64,000 bases of DNA. Origin: Gambelia wislizenii (lineage: Eukaryota; Chordata; Lepidosauria; Squamata; Crotaphytidae). Every line of letters begins with the position of its first letter. Within the stretch, counting starts at the first letter, position 1. Below are positions 1-11,227 of the stretch, piece by piece. Both the position numbers and the translations under genes were made by a program. The notes under the pieces were generated by a model, which searched no databases, had not been told where the DNA came from, and worked only from the letters and a program-made list of their open reading frames with translations. The stretch covers positions 77,200,001 to 77,264,000 of the forward strand of contig JAUMIR010000003.1 of the NCBI GenBank assembly GCA_030847615.1, written 5' to 3'.

Positions 1-140
1 GGGTCTCCTTCCTTGGAGGTCTTTAAACAGAGGCTGAATGGCCATCTGTCAGGGATGATTTGATTGTGTATTTCTGCATGGCAGGAGGTTGGACTGGATG
101 GCCCTTGTGGTCTCTTCCAGCTCTACAATTCTATGATTCT
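1..140 (+). repeat. CR1 LINE 3' end (truncated by window start)
   Basis: The sequence GGAGGTCTTTAAACAGAGGC, then TTGGACTGGATGGCCC, then the tail ATTCTATGATTCT is the hallmark 3' UTR of CR1 non-LTR retrotransposons of reptiles and birds. Two further copies at 61436 and 14442 (antisense) show the same block order. Only the non-coding 3' end is present; the 5' part lies outside the window or was never copied, as CR1 usually inserts 5'-truncated. Confidence 0.9.
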
Positions 141-915
141 AACTTGTTTGCCCTCCTTACATTGCTTTTGGAAGGTCACTTTGTCACATCCTTGCTATCA
201 AAGAAAAGGTAACTCATTGCAAGCAACTGAATTACTTCTAACACATTACCTTTGGGTTTTGAAATAATCTTGACCTTGCCCAAATATACAATTCATGAAA
301 ATACTATTCCTAATGCAAATTTTTAATTCTCAGTATTCAGAAACAGTACATGGAATAGTGAACCACATGGAAGATAATAATGCAGCTTTTTGCAACTTTG
401 TTTTCTGCAGGTACTACAACCTCCATAATTCCTGGGAATTATGACAGCATGTTGGGAGGGCACCACCAAGGGTAACTGTATTGAAAAATATACTTAACCC
501 ATTTGTTGCAGTTTATGGGACTTAAAAGGGGTTGATTTTGGCTAACTGGTAATCTCATTCAATTCTGTGTTTCACAAAAAATATTGTAATTGCTAGAATT
601 AAGGAAGGGGTGAGTATTTATTTATAGCTGGCTCTTCCTACCTCTTTTCCTCTGTTGTTCCAAGTGCTGTTTTTTTATTGTAAATTCCTGTGGACCTGAT
701 CTTTGATGAGTACTATATGCATAAGTGAGAGGTGATAAATAAGTGACAGATGATTAAAAAACCAGCAGAAAAGAAGCAAATGCACGATAAAACTTTAAAG
801 CTGCAGTAAATAAAGTGTTTATCATTCATTGAAAAGTGTGGGCAAAATAAAATCACTGGGTTTGCTCCACCCAGGATGTGCCAAACCTGACAGACCAGCT
901 GAAGCTGCTGCTTCA
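141..915. other. Unique AT-rich non-coding stretch
   Basis: No repeat family, long reading frame or splice-like structure is recognised. The short frames here have no recognisable domains. Confidence 0.5.
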
Positions 916-1372
916 TAGCTTTTTCTCTCAAAATAGGGACTCAAGGCAGCTAACAATGAGTTTAAAACAGTCCAAGTTAAAAACAATACAAATGATTAAA
1001 AGTATAAATATCAAGTTTTTTAAAAAACTAAACAATTTACACAGTTAAAACCACAAACATTAAAATACTGAAATATTTAACACTTTAAAATACAAATCAC
1101 ACAGCATTAAAAAGTCTCGCCCACATCAGAATACCAATGCCTGCTGACACAGAAATATTTTTACTTGTTTATGGAAAGACAGGAGAGACGCAGCCATCTG
1201 GGCCTCTCTGCGGAGGGAGTTCCACAGCCTGAGAGCAGCCACCAAGAAGGCCCTTTCCCTTGTTCCCACCAAATGAACCTGAGACAGTGGTGAGCATGAT
1301 GCAGAAAGCGGGGGAAAGGACTCTTCGTAAGCAATAGGGTAGTTCCTCTAGGGTCTAAATAAACAATGAATA
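916..1372 (-). repeat. Interspersed LINE-like 3' region (L2/CR1-like, family not assigned)
   Basis: An A-rich part containing CTCAAGGCAGCTAACAATG is followed by a block with TTCCACAGCCTGAGAGCAGC and ACCAAGAAGGCCCTTTCCC. The same blocks recur in diverged form at 16290-16560, 17430-17680 and 62380-62510, so this is a multicopy repeat. Orientation is inferred from the A-rich side. It has no coding capacity. The family name is uncertain. Confidence 0.5.
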
Positions 1373-1475
1373 GAGACATGCATGCAAATAACAGTCATCA
1401 TATAAGTGTTATACTTCCAACATCTGGTCAGTGAGCTATTAATCTATTTATTGAGTGACTGGGCTGGTTCTCCCA

Positions 1476-1690
1476 TTTATTGCTGTTTTGTGCCTTCAAG
1501 TCAAGTCCAAGTTATAGCAGCCCTATCTTAAAGGGTTTTTGGGGGGTGAGGAGGAGGTTTATTCAGAGGAGGTTTACCATTGCCTTCTTCTTAGGCTGAG
1601 AAAGTGTAAGTTGTCCAAGGTCACCCCGTGAGTTTCCATGAGTGGAGAGTTGAACCCTGGTCTCCCAGAGTCCTAGGGATTGTCTATTCA
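1476..1690 (-). repeat. tRNA-derived SINE with Bov-B-like tail (antisense)
   Basis: Read on the minus strand this gives a tRNA-like head (CTGGGAGACCAGGGTTCAACT, box B region), a body with the TTACACTTTCTCAGCC block, and an end matching the CTTGAAGGCAC tail type. It is diverged from the better copies at 19532 and 45388. Confidence 0.75.
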
Positions 1691-1739
1691 AAGGAAAAAA
1701 ACTGGATTGCTCCACAGTAATAGCAAGTTGCAGCAGCTG

Positions 1740-2348
1740 CCACCTGTGTCCGAGTGTCCCAAGCGAAGGCAGCCCTGGGCAGAATGAGCTGCCAGGGCAT
1801 GGGGTGCTTTCTCCGTGATTGTTAGTCATGGAGGAACCCCTACCCCACCCCAGTAGCAGTGGCAGGGCCAGAAGGGAAGTGCTGCCAGGGTGGTTGGCAG
1901 CTTCCCCAGTGACTACCAGTCATGGAGGAAACTCGCCCACCCCAGCAGCAGAGGTGGGGCTGGGAGGAAAGAGCTGGGGGTGGGGGGACTTCCTTCATGA
2001 CTGCCAGTCATGGAGGAACCCCACCCTGGCAGCAGTGGTGGGGCTGGGAGGAAATTGCTGGCAGGGCAGGGGATGCTTCTGCCAGCCGGGCTTTGGAGGC
2101 GGCAGAGGACCCTGCCAATACAAAAATGGCAGATCCAGAATTGCCAGGCTTCCCTTGCAAGCCCGTCCCCTCCAAGGTCCAACCAATCACAATTCAGTTC
2201 TGCTATGTGCCCCTTTTGTGGGATGGAGGTACGTGTAAACAACAAATAAAAAAACCAGAGTGTTTTGCTACCTGCGACAAATCATGGGAACAGTGAGGGA
2301 CAGATTTGAGATCACGATTTTTTTGAATCTTCCCTGGATAAAAATTGC
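1740..2348 (+). mobile_element. GC-rich non-autonomous element with internal minisatellite, copy 1
   Basis: Three tandem units of about 90-100 bp each carry the motif CAGTCATGGAGGAA (near 1825, 1919 and 2006) joined by CCCACC/GGGGCTGGGAGG tracts. They are followed by a distal block (CTTGCAAGCCCGTCCCCTCC, ACCAATCA, TGGGATGGAGGTAC, GGATAAAAATTGCC). The distal block recurs in the same order at 7870-8085, where the element also has a matching inverted left arm. The left arm is not clear in this copy. The long open frames in this stretch are a by-product of G/C-rich tandem repeats and are not genes. Confidence 0.6.
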
Positions 2349-2355
2349 CATTTAT

Positions 2356-2576
2356 ATGCAGCCTTGGACTAGGACTCTAGGAGACCAGAGTTTAAATCCC
2401 AACTCAGCCATAGAAACCCACTGGGTGACCTGCAGTAAGTCATACTCTTTCCCATTCTCAGTGGTAGGTAATGGCAAACCTCTTCTGAACAAATTTTGCC
2501 AAGAAAACCCAGTGATAGATTCACCCCAGGGTCCCCATATATTGGAAACAACTTGAAGACATACCACAGCAACAAG
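2356..2576 (+). repeat. tRNA-derived SINE with Bov-B-like tail
   Basis: Reads TTGGACTAGGACTCTAGGAG, then CCCAACTCAGCCAT, CACTGGGTGACCT, a run matching ATGGCAAACCTCTTCTGAAC, and ends near ACAACTTGAAGACATACCAC. It shares the order of blocks with the SINEs at 19532 and 45388. The pol III box B is decayed (GAGTTTAAATC). Confidence 0.8.
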
Positions 2577-2599
2577 CTTTAATTCAATTGCTAAATTTA

Positions 2600-3110
2600 T
2601 AGCTATATACCTGGTGTAGCATACACCATTCCCCCTGCTGCCCTCCCTGAGCCCCCCTGCACACGCACACACACGTTGTTCCCTCCCCACGCGGCACCTG
2701 CCCCCCCACCATGGCCCTCCCACCCCATGAGCCCCCCACGCTCCTCCCTCCCTCCCCCTGCGACCGCCCTCCCCCATGTGGCACCTGTCCCTCCACCGCA
2801 GCCCTCCCATCCACTGCAGCCCTCCCCGCCATCCCCACGTGCGCACGCATGCACACACACATGCTGTTCCCTCCCCATGCAGCACGTGGCCCCCCACCCT
2901 GGCCCTTGCCACCCCCTACCGCCCTTCCCGAGCCCCCCCACACACTCCATACCACACACCCATCCTGCTACTCACTCCTTGCTGGTGGCCATGTTTACAC
3001 TGGACATAAAAGTCCACATGTTCCCGCCTCCAGTGTGTTGATTGGCTGCCCAACCAAGCTGTGATTGGTTGGTCAGTTTCCTAAGCAGCCAATCAGCACA
3101 CTGGAAATGG
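2600..3110. repeat. C-rich minisatellite region ending in a CCAAT-containing inverted repeat
   Basis: From 2625 to 2990 the plus strand is a degenerate C-rich repeat with the recurring elements CCCTCCCCATG, GGCACCTG and CCACCATGGCCCTCCCA. From about 3029 to 3105 there is an inverted repeat: CAGTGTGTTGATTGGCTGC on the left and GCAGCCAATCAGCACACTGG on the right. The open frames on both strands are low-complexity proline- or glycine-rich shadows. It may be a third member of the GC-rich inverted-repeat class, but no direct match to the other two was seen. Confidence 0.45.
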
Positions 3111-6100
3111 CAACATACCCAAGAGAATTATATATATAGATTTTTATATAAGCAAGTTTCCCATCTCCTTCATGAAATTAGCGGGGCTAGATTTGGGGCC
3201 AGGAAACACAAAAGGAAATTCAGGCTTGGAGTGGGTCCCTCTGACAGATTATCTATTTCACTACCTACTGAACAGCTGAAATAAATAGTGCAAATAGTTT
3301 GTCTTTCCTTATAAACCTGACAGCATAGACATACATGTTCCTCAGTGTTGTTACCAAGATTTCAAGCTTTGGTGAAGATCTGAGAGCCAAAGGGGATTCT
3401 TGCCTTAGGTGCCATGGGTGCACAGCCAGACTTGAAGATGGATAAGAAAATCTGTCAGAAGAAAACATTTTGTCAGTTGTACAGAAGGATACCAGGAGCA
3501 AGAGCTTCCTGGTCCTAGCAGTGCTAGCTGAGAAAACTGATGATGTGTCTTCCCAGGAAAGGTTTGAAGAACTGCCCTCCTCATGAAAGGGATAATGGAG
3601 GACCAGTTGCTATTCAGGAACCTTTATCAACCTTGCCTGCTGTAGCTCCTTGAGGCAAACTATCAGCCTTCCCTCAATTGACATTACCTTGCAGATTCAC
3701 AACCTCATCCTCATCCACTGGAGTAGCCATATCCATTTCCCCTGCTACCATCAAGCCAAAGGACATTGGGGGCTTTGCATCTGGTGTGTTTTGACAAATT
3801 AAGAAGGGAAATGTTAAGTACCTAAGAAGAGCCATGCATGTATTGGAAATGAAGAAGCATCAAGGCTTGCTTACAGCTCTGTGTGTTATCCTTATCTGTG
3901 TTTACTTCCTGCTTGCATGCAGAGGTCACTTCCCCTCTCTTTTCTCCAAGTAGTTTTAGTGTTTTACAACCCTTTGCCTCAGAAGCTAGAAGCTATCACA
4001 CATGAGATGCCTTATACATACTCATGAGAGTCAACTTTAGGGACTCTTCCATCCATGTTAGATAACTCTCTTCTGTCTATCTATTCTTCCTATCTAAGAT
4101 GTATTCTGTGCCGTAATAAACATAAGTTCTTCTTTATAACTTTACTAGAGCATCCTGCATGCTTTATGTCCTCTTTGTATCAGAAGCTCATGATGCACTG
4201 GGGCTCTGCTGCAATCTGCTCAATATAAATGACAAAAATATCCTACAGCATGGTCAGACCAAAGGATTTTCTAGTCCATCATTCTGCTCACACAGCTCAC
4301 ATCCTACAGGAACCCCACAAGTCTGCCTGAGTGCAGCAGTGCTCAACAAATTGAGCTCCGGTTCCTCTCTAGAAGTTCATCTATTGCTTGGAATGTTAAA
4401 TGAGATTCAGTACACAACTTGGGAAAGTTATGCTATGGACTACAACTCCCAGAATGCAAACAGAGCTGATTCTGCACATATATAGACAGGAGACAAGCAG
4501 CTCTAAGTCAACTGTTTTTGTAGGCATGTGCACAGAAACCTTAATTCTAATTGCATCCATTGATGGCTATAAAATTACATTAGGTACAAATCCAGCTGTA
4601 CGTAGCAATAAAGGAATCTTTACTGATTCCCTGTTCTTTATGAAAACTCTCACTGATATTTATAAACTACGGTATGTGGTCAATTTAGCGACTTTTGGCT
4701 GGTATCATCTTTTGTGGTTTTTTTGGACCAGGCCACTAGATTATGTATATAAAATGCGTTACAGGATTGTACTATCTGGTCAAGATCTAGCACCCTTTCT
4801 CATCTCTGAATATGTTTGTTCGGAGAGGAAGTTGATACCCCAAGCAGCTCTCTAGCATGTCCAATGTTATAGGCACAGGGCAGGTAAACAAACTATTGTT
4901 CCCAGGAGGCAATAATGTACATGTGTACAACAGCATCAAAGTAAAGTACCAATGTTGTGAACTGGGGAAAATGTTTAAGAAATTAGATGGGGAGCTTCTG
5001 AACAAGAAAAAATGGAAAATACTAAGAGAATTCTGAGTCAACTCAGTTTGCCCATCAGTAACAATGTCTTCTAGGGAAAAAAATGAAGATTCTAAAAACC
5101 CAGAAGTTACCGGTATCTAATCTTGCTGCAAAGTCTTCTGCTGCTTTGTGGAGCTGTACCAAAGCAGCAGCAGTAGCAGCAGCAACAGTATTGGATGCAG
5201 GTGCTAGATTTTTGCTACTGTAGCATCTTTTCTTCCCTTGCTGAAAGGTGATCTTTTCATAGCACTTGAATTCAAATATGATGCACTGTCAAACTTCAAA
5301 TTTGTGTGAAATGTCATTTCCATTCTAGATTATGAATTGGCTTGGGAAGGGAACATCCAATTAACTCCTCTTCTGAGAGCTGTTGAAGTGGATGCTGCAC
5401 TTTTCTGCATCAGGCTCCCTCTTTCCGCCTGGCAGTTTTATGTTCCCTTTATAATTATTGCCATTTGGACTTGCAGATTGTTTCAGTTTTTAATAGTGAG
5501 ACACTCACTACTGTAAGAATCCATTTGCATGTGTTCAGAATGGCAGTATTAATTTGACAAAAAAGAAACGAACAGTGACATCATGTTTAATACATTTTTA
5601 TAAAGTTCTGATTTACCAAACAGAGATAGAAATTGTACCAGAAAAAGGTCTACAGCACACATTATTCTGTATGTGGGAAAATACAAGTTCAAGAAATTTC
5701 TATAGAACATTTCTGTTAAACACTCACTTGAAATCCAGACAGCATTTTCTCCACATTAAAAGCAATTAACACTATTTGGGGAATTTTTAATTGCTCTATA
5801 AAGCATGTTGTAAATAATTATTCCCAGCTCTGTGGATCCCTTGAACTGACAGTTGTAATTTATGGGGCCTGAAGTATGGCTCTTTTTATTCAGCATATAT
5901 CCTTATTACAATAATGACTTAGCACCCTGGTGCCCTTAATGAGTATAAAGAGCTCTGTGTGCAAGGGTGGGGGACTGCAAGATTTTAAGAACTTGGCTAC
6001 AACACCATTTTTTCTCTTATTATAGTTACAAATTGTTATACAGTTATGCAGACCACTAAATGATCCAGACTTTGTGGGGAAGAGACTCTGAGAATACATC

Positions 6101-6820
6101 ACTGTGTTGGTATGATCTGGTGTAATTCATACATAAAATGCTTTCCAAAACATAGAAGTAACACATTGTAAATATTTAGTAATTAACTCATATCCACAAT
6201 AACTACACCACATAGTTGCAACTTAACAAGGAGCAGCTTCACTCCTTTTGCAGTATAACACTAATGTTCAGTTACTTTTGTAGTTACTAGGGGATATGGC
6301 CTCACTAAATGGTGGAGAAATATCACCTGGTTGAAGTACTTGGCTTATATTGGAGGCTTGAGCTTTGTACTGGGTTTTGAGGTGATGGTGAGGTGGGCAG
6401 GAGGAAGGTGTGTTTTACAGCACAGGCTAGCAGCTTGTAGCATTCAGGGTTTTCTTAAAGTAGCTAAAAGAAGCTATTTCGCTCCTTTTGGAAAAAAGGA
6501 AGTAAATAAAGAGTTGCTCTTTCAGTATTGTAAGTACCTGTACAATTGAAACAAACTACTTTGGTCCTTTGAACTATTGTATAGCAGTAACTAACGCAAG
6601 CCCAGGGTTTCTCCAGCCAGTTCAAAAAACTGTTCTGTGAGAAAGCTCACTCAGAAATTCTAGGGACTGTAGTTTGTTTGTTTTTTAAGTAACTTCTTCC
6701 AGCCCTGGATGTGTGTTATATTATCTTTCAACAAAGCATGGGGAACTTTTGATGCTACCAGAAACATGAAGCCATGAGCTAAAAGTACAAGGAAATAATT
6801 AACACCAGAGTCCTTTGTTG
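3111..6820. other. Mostly unique non-coding sequence
   Basis: No conserved protein frame is visible. A small stretch near 4255-4300 (GACCAAAGGATTTTCTAGTCC) resembles a common amniote dispersed repeat. A short CAG-like microsatellite lies at 5165-5190. Otherwise nothing is recognised. Confidence 0.45.
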
Positions 6821-7012
6821 TTATCTGCCATCAAGTCAGCTTCCATTTATGCCAGCCCAATGAATAAGAGACCTTATTAACAGCTCTGCTCAGGTCTTGA
6901 AAACTCAGGGCCACGGCTTTCTTGATTGAATCAATCCATTGGTAGTGTGGTCTTCTTGTTTTCTTACTGCCTTTAACTTTATCAAATGTTATTATCTTTT
7001 CTGGTGAGTCAC

Positions 7013-8097
7013 ATTGGGACAGGCTATTCAGAAGGAGGGGTCGCAAAAAGCCTGGTTAACCCATGACTTTCCACCCCTCTATTTTTCAGGATTTTTTTTT
7101 TTGAAAGTCCGAGACAACCCATGCTATTGGTTGTCTGAACAATCAGGAACCATCCTGGGACACAGGATGGTTTCTGATTGGTTGGACATTGGAGGGAGCG
7201 GGCTTGCAAGGGAATCCTTGCAACCGCCATTTTGGTATGCCCCCCAGGGTCCTCTGCTGGCTCCAAAGCAGCAGAGCTCCAAAGCTGACAGCTAGGCAAG
7301 GTCTCTCCCCTCCCCTGCCCCCGCCCAAGCAGCTATGGAGGCCCGCCTGGCTATTTCCCCCCCCCACCCTCATAGCTGCGCGGGGTGGGGGGTGTCTTCT
7401 CTGCGACTGACAGTCACGGAAAAGCCATCCCCCCACCCTGTGCAGCTATTCCCTCCCCCCCCGAAGCTGCACAGGGGGGAGTGACTGACTGTCACAGAGA
7501 AGCCATCCCTCCATGCAGCTATTCCCTCCCCTGCCCCTAGCTGGGAATAGCTGCACGGGGGGGGGGTGCTTCTCCGTGCCAGCAGGGGCAGGGGAATACC
7601 CGGGTGCGGCAGAGGGGGGGGTTCTCTGTGACTGACAGTCATGGAGAAGCCTCCCCCCCCACGACAGCAGGGGCAGGGGGAATAGCTGCACAGGGCGGGG
7701 GGGGGGAATCTCTGTGACTGACAGTCATGGAGAAGCCTCCCCTGTCCTGTATGGCAGCAAGGGCAGGAGACAGTAGCCCTGTGGGGCAGGGGATGGAGTT
7801 CTCTTTAGAGGCGAGGGTGGCTGTGGCCGGCAGGGGTGCAGGTGGTTCTTTCAGATTGACCATTCCAAATTGGCAGATCCAGAACTTCCCTTGCAAGCCC
7901 ATCCCCTCCAAAATCTGACCAATCAAAATACTGCTCTGCTGTGTGCCCCTATCCTGGGATGGAGGTACTCAGAACAAGGAATCAAAAAAAACTGAGACTT
8001 ATGCTACAGTGACAAATTGTGTAAACAATAAGATACGAACTGGGGATGAAGATATCTCGCTTCTCCCCGGGATAAAAACTGCCTTGTAACTGAGCCC
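7013..8097. mobile_element. Foldback-like GC-rich element with minisatellite core, copy 2
   Basis: The inverted arms are visible. The left arm (about 7165-7240) contains GATTGGTTGGACATTGGAGG and CGGGCTTGCAAGGGAA. The right arm (about 7855-7935) contains the reverse complement, with TTCCCTTGCAAGCCCATCCC and GACCAATCAAAA. The core holds at least four tandem units of about 85 bp with GACTGACAGTCATGGAGAAGCC or variants (near 7400, 7482, 7628 and 7713), separated by homopolymeric C or G tracts. It interrupts a Bov-B whose sequence resumes on the far side, which shows that it moved as a unit. No transposase is encoded. Confidence 0.7.
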
Positions 8098-8385
8098 AAG
8101 TCTCATGATATGCCCAAAGTACAATGGCCACAGTTTAGTCATTTCATCTTCTTGTGAGAGTTTGGGCTTGATTTATTGTTGGACCCATTCATTTCTCTTT
8201 TGGGCAATCCTTGCTATCTACAGTTCATCTTCTTCCTGTCAGCTTTCGTTGCTGTCCAGCTTTCACAACCATACAAAGAAACTAGAAATACTATGGCACA
8301 GATAATTCTGACTTGGGTATTTCATGATATATCTTTACTTCAAGATCTTACTCAATTCTTTCATAGCTACTCTTCCCAGTGTTAG

Positions 8386-8812
8386 CTAGAAATATAAAAT
8401 TTCTGGAAATTTTGAAGCCATGGAAAAAACATTTTTTTCCATAAAAAATGGATTTTTAATTTTGTTTTAAATGCAACATTAACATTTTTTTTATAAATTG
8501 AAAGTCACTCTGTTACTTTAGGAACATAAAATATGACTATGTACAATTTGATTTGGCATAAAATCATCATAATTGGTATATTAAAAATACAGTGTATTCA
8601 AACAATTATTACAATTATTACAAACAGAATTTACTTTTTTAAAAATTTTTATTTGTAATGAATGGAGAAACAATCTCCTGAACTGTATGGAACTTTTTCC
8701 TTTTTTCATTTTTTTTCAATTTTTCATTAAAAACAAAACAAAAAAGGCTTCAGGAAAAAAAACAGGTTTTTTTCCTGAATTTTTCTGTTTTTTTTCTGGG
8801 CCCTCACATCTC
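8386..8812. mobile_element. AT-rich hAT-like MITE inserted in Bov-B
   Basis: An AT-rich stretch full of T and A runs interrupts otherwise collinear Bov-B sequence. The ends are loosely inverted: GCTAGAAATATAAAATT on the left, and on the right the complement of GACTAGAGATGTGAGGGCCC. The flanks TGTTAGC and TCTTAGC may be a decayed target duplication. No coding capacity. Confidence 0.5.
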
Positions 8813-8960
8813 TAGTCTTAGCCTCCTTCTGATTTCTTGAGTACAGTCTCCATTTGGATTTATGACTGAGCCAAGGTATAGAATTTTTTTAACTATTTCA
8901 ATGTCTTCATCTTTATTTACTGAGTACATCTCATAGAATACAGTACAGTGGAACTGACTT

Positions 8961-9670
8961 CCAAGCAAACATGCACAGGACTGCACTGTTGTCAAGGTTC
9001 ACAAAGCTCTTCTGCTATCCAAAGAGCAGGGTGGCAGCTCACAATCACAAGGCTGAGATGACATCAGACCTCAGGTTGCTGAGTCCTCTAATAAATATCA
9101 ATAGCTTCTCCACTTCCAAAGAGCATCTGCTTCTAAAGTTATTGTCTTTGGGACCAGGCCACCTCTTTCTAGTATTGAGATGGGAGGGAGAGAAATGCAA
9201 CACATTTTAATTGAATCAGTCTGTTTGGTTCCTGTGCCACCTCTCCCCAGCACCAGCCAGTCACCATTAAGGAACAATAAGTCTGCCTGACACTGCTTCC
9301 AGCAACAGTGCCCCAGGCAGGGCTCGGCTTGCCCCTCCTTTGCCTGTAACAAATTAAATTTGTGCCATCAGCTCTAAGACAAGTTAGGCACAAGGGGAAG
9401 CCCAAACGGACAGTGACAGTGTGATGAATGGAGTCACGGAGCAGAATGACACTAAAAGAGAAGAAAGGGAGGGAAAGCCAACAAGCTTTCAGCTGCTGGT
9501 CTATATCAGGTGCTGGACTTTTATTTGCCTCATTCACCCTGCTTCAGAAAAACAGAGATTGATGACTTTGACTCCCAATATTAACTTCCTGCTTAAATTA
9601 CTCCATGCTCTCCCTTTGGTCTGAATGGGCAACACAGATTTTGCTGTTTGGTCTCCCAAATCTAGCACAG
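8961..9670. promoter_or_regulatory. Unique block, candidate conserved non-coding element
   Basis: From about 9190 to 9660 the sequence is repeat-free and of balanced composition. It has dense transcription-factor-like words such as ACCATTAAGGAACAATAAG, CAAATTAAATTTG (a palindrome near 9350) and GATTGATGACTTTGACTCC. There is no long reading frame with domain content. The regulatory role is inferred from sequence texture only; conservation could not be tested. Confidence 0.25.
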
Positions 9671-9884
9671 AGTTAAGCTGCTTCACATCTCCCATTTTAG
9701 TTTTACCCCGCCAGATGCAGCAATGAGAATGTATGGTAATAGGGATGGCTCTATTATTCAGGCCTAACCTTTCCTTACAGCTTTTGGATTCTATTTCTTA
9801 TCAGTGCTAAAGAATGATGGATAATTTACACAATCCTTTTAGCTGGGAAAGTTGTGAGTTGATGTTGTGAAAGCTGATGTTGAG

Positions 9885-10100
9885 AAAGTTGCGAGGGCTC
9901 CAAGGTTCACTCAGCCATCCATCCTTTCGTAGGTCAGTAAAATGAGTACTTGGCTTGTGGGGGCAATTAGCTAACATGCATTGGAAACTGCTTAATGCAG
10001 TGTAGATATGTAAATTGCTATTGCTTAAAAACAGTTTGTAAGCCGCTTTGATAGCCTTGTGGCTGAAGAGCGGGGTACAAATAAATAAATAAAATAAAAA
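9885..10100 (+). repeat. SINE with LINE-type tail (GGCAATTAGCTAACA...AAGAGCGGGG family)
   Basis: Contains GGGGGCAATTAGCTAACA, GTAAGCCGCTTTGATAGCC, GTGGCTGAAGAGCGGGGTAC and an AAATAAATAAATAAA tail. A closely related copy lies at 20275-20460 and an antisense end at 56254-56340. The upstream CCATCCTTTCGTAGGTCAG block fits a squamate SINE whose 3' end matches an L2/CR1-like LINE tail. Confidence 0.7.
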
Positions 10101-10259
10101 AGATTTTCAAAGCTCACACACAGGACATTTTTATTAAAGATGTAGAAAAAAGAGATTGCAATTTCATGTTTCCTCCTCCAGATGTACCATGAAGCCACAC
10201 AAAGGGATGTCAAGTGCAACACCCTCAAACCTGTGTATTTTATTGTAAAATGTGAACAT

Positions 10260-10443
10260 GGACTTTTTCAGACACCCCTTACAGTGCAAGAAGCCTCTGG
10301 AACAGTAACGACACTGTTATCCGTGAATAAAAAATGGCACAGCTGCCTTCAATCTTACCCAGAACAGTCACGGATGACACCGAGAGAAGGATGACGTCAT
10401 CTGAAATGGACCCCCTGCCGCGCAACAGTGTCTGAAAAAGTCC
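10260..10443. mobile_element. Short MITE with 16 bp perfect TIRs
   Basis: The left terminal repeat GGACTTTTTCAGACAC (10260-10275) is the exact reverse complement of GTGTCTGAAAAAGTCC (10428-10443). The 184 bp unit has no reading frame of interest. A target duplication was not identified, so superfamily assignment is open. Confidence 0.65.
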
Positions 10444-11059
10444 CATCTCTGGTTTTGTTTCATTTCTCCAGGACCCACCTTTATTTTTCTGCTGTCTTTG
10501 GTTCATACTGAGTTGTGAGACTTTGTTTCTTCTTACTGCAGAGAAACTGGTACATATTTTTATTGTGTTAAAAAGTACGTATCCCTGTACACATTTCAAT
10601 TTGCACATTTTCTATCCATTTATCTCATTGACTTAAACTTAATGGATATATTTCAACTGTAACTATCAAGTTTTAACTATTTACATTTTAAAAATGTGCT
10701 CATAGATTTGCGAGGTGGTATTTTATTTCCTCCCAAAGGCAGTAGGAGCCTTGCAAATGTGTGGATTTCAGTGGCATGATAGGCATTATCTATTGGGAGA
10801 TAACTTCAATTCCAACATAATTATTTTCCATTCCTTGGAGTTACCACTCAGTCTGCTTTCTAAAACTTCACCATGATATATGAGACAAGAGGATTCATCT
10901 TGCACTGGGAAAGTTGCCTTTGATAAGTAAAAGAACATCTGACCTTACTCCTCAGGCTGCATATTTGGTGTGGCAATATTACCTTTCTGCATGGCTTCTC
11001 TTCAGTTGAACAATTGGCCATTGCTAACTCTAGGTGGCAAAAGTCAGGGATGGGAAAGG

Positions 11060-11185
11060 TGCAGCTCACCAGATATTGTTGGACAGCAACTCCCATGACC
11101 TCTCACCATTTCCCATTATGGTGATGGGAGTTGCAGTCTATCAACATCTAGGATTTGCAGTCCAACAGCATCACATTCCCCAGGT
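11060..11185. mobile_element. Palindromic MITE fragment of the ACTCCCAT/GATGGGAGTTGCAG type
   Basis: Inverted copies of GGACAGCAACTCCCAT and ATGGGAGTTGCAGTC lie about 35 bp apart. The same signature recurs at 13010-13070, 14940-15078, 25385-25500, 25570-25740, 47100-47205 and 62545-62645. The family resembles hAT/Charlie-derived MITEs with TGTGGCCCTCCAGAT-like ends. Confidence 0.5.
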
Positions 11186-11227
11186 ATAAGCATTTCCAGG
11201 ACAGGCAATAAAACCTTTCCTAAGTAG

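Larger units (their letters stand above)
6822..8960 (-). mobile_element. Bov-B (RTE) LINE 3' portion, split by two insertions
   Basis: Three pieces at about 6822-7012, 8098-8385 and 8813-8960 are collinear with the 3' part of the longer Bov-B at 37898-40865. Shared blocks include CAGCTCTGCTCAGGTCTT, TTGATTGAATCAATCCATT, CATGATATGCCCAAAGTAC, CCAGCTTTCACAACCATAC and GACTGAGCCAAGGTATAG. The gaps hold a GC-rich inverted-repeat element (about 7013-8097) and an AT-rich hAT-like insertion (about 8386-8812). Only the region encoding the RT C-terminus and the 3' UTR remains. The copy is non-functional. Confidence 0.8.

Noticed and set aside
1819..2296. Overlapping open frames of 60-139 codons on both strands
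   Set aside because: They fall in GC-rich tandem repeats, overlap each other in many frames, have Gly/Pro/Trp-rich low-complexity content and no start context or splice signals.
2352..2959. 186-codon minus-strand frame and companions
   Set aside because: It runs from a SINE into a C-rich minisatellite; the Gly/Arg/Trp-rich product is an artefact of the repeat.
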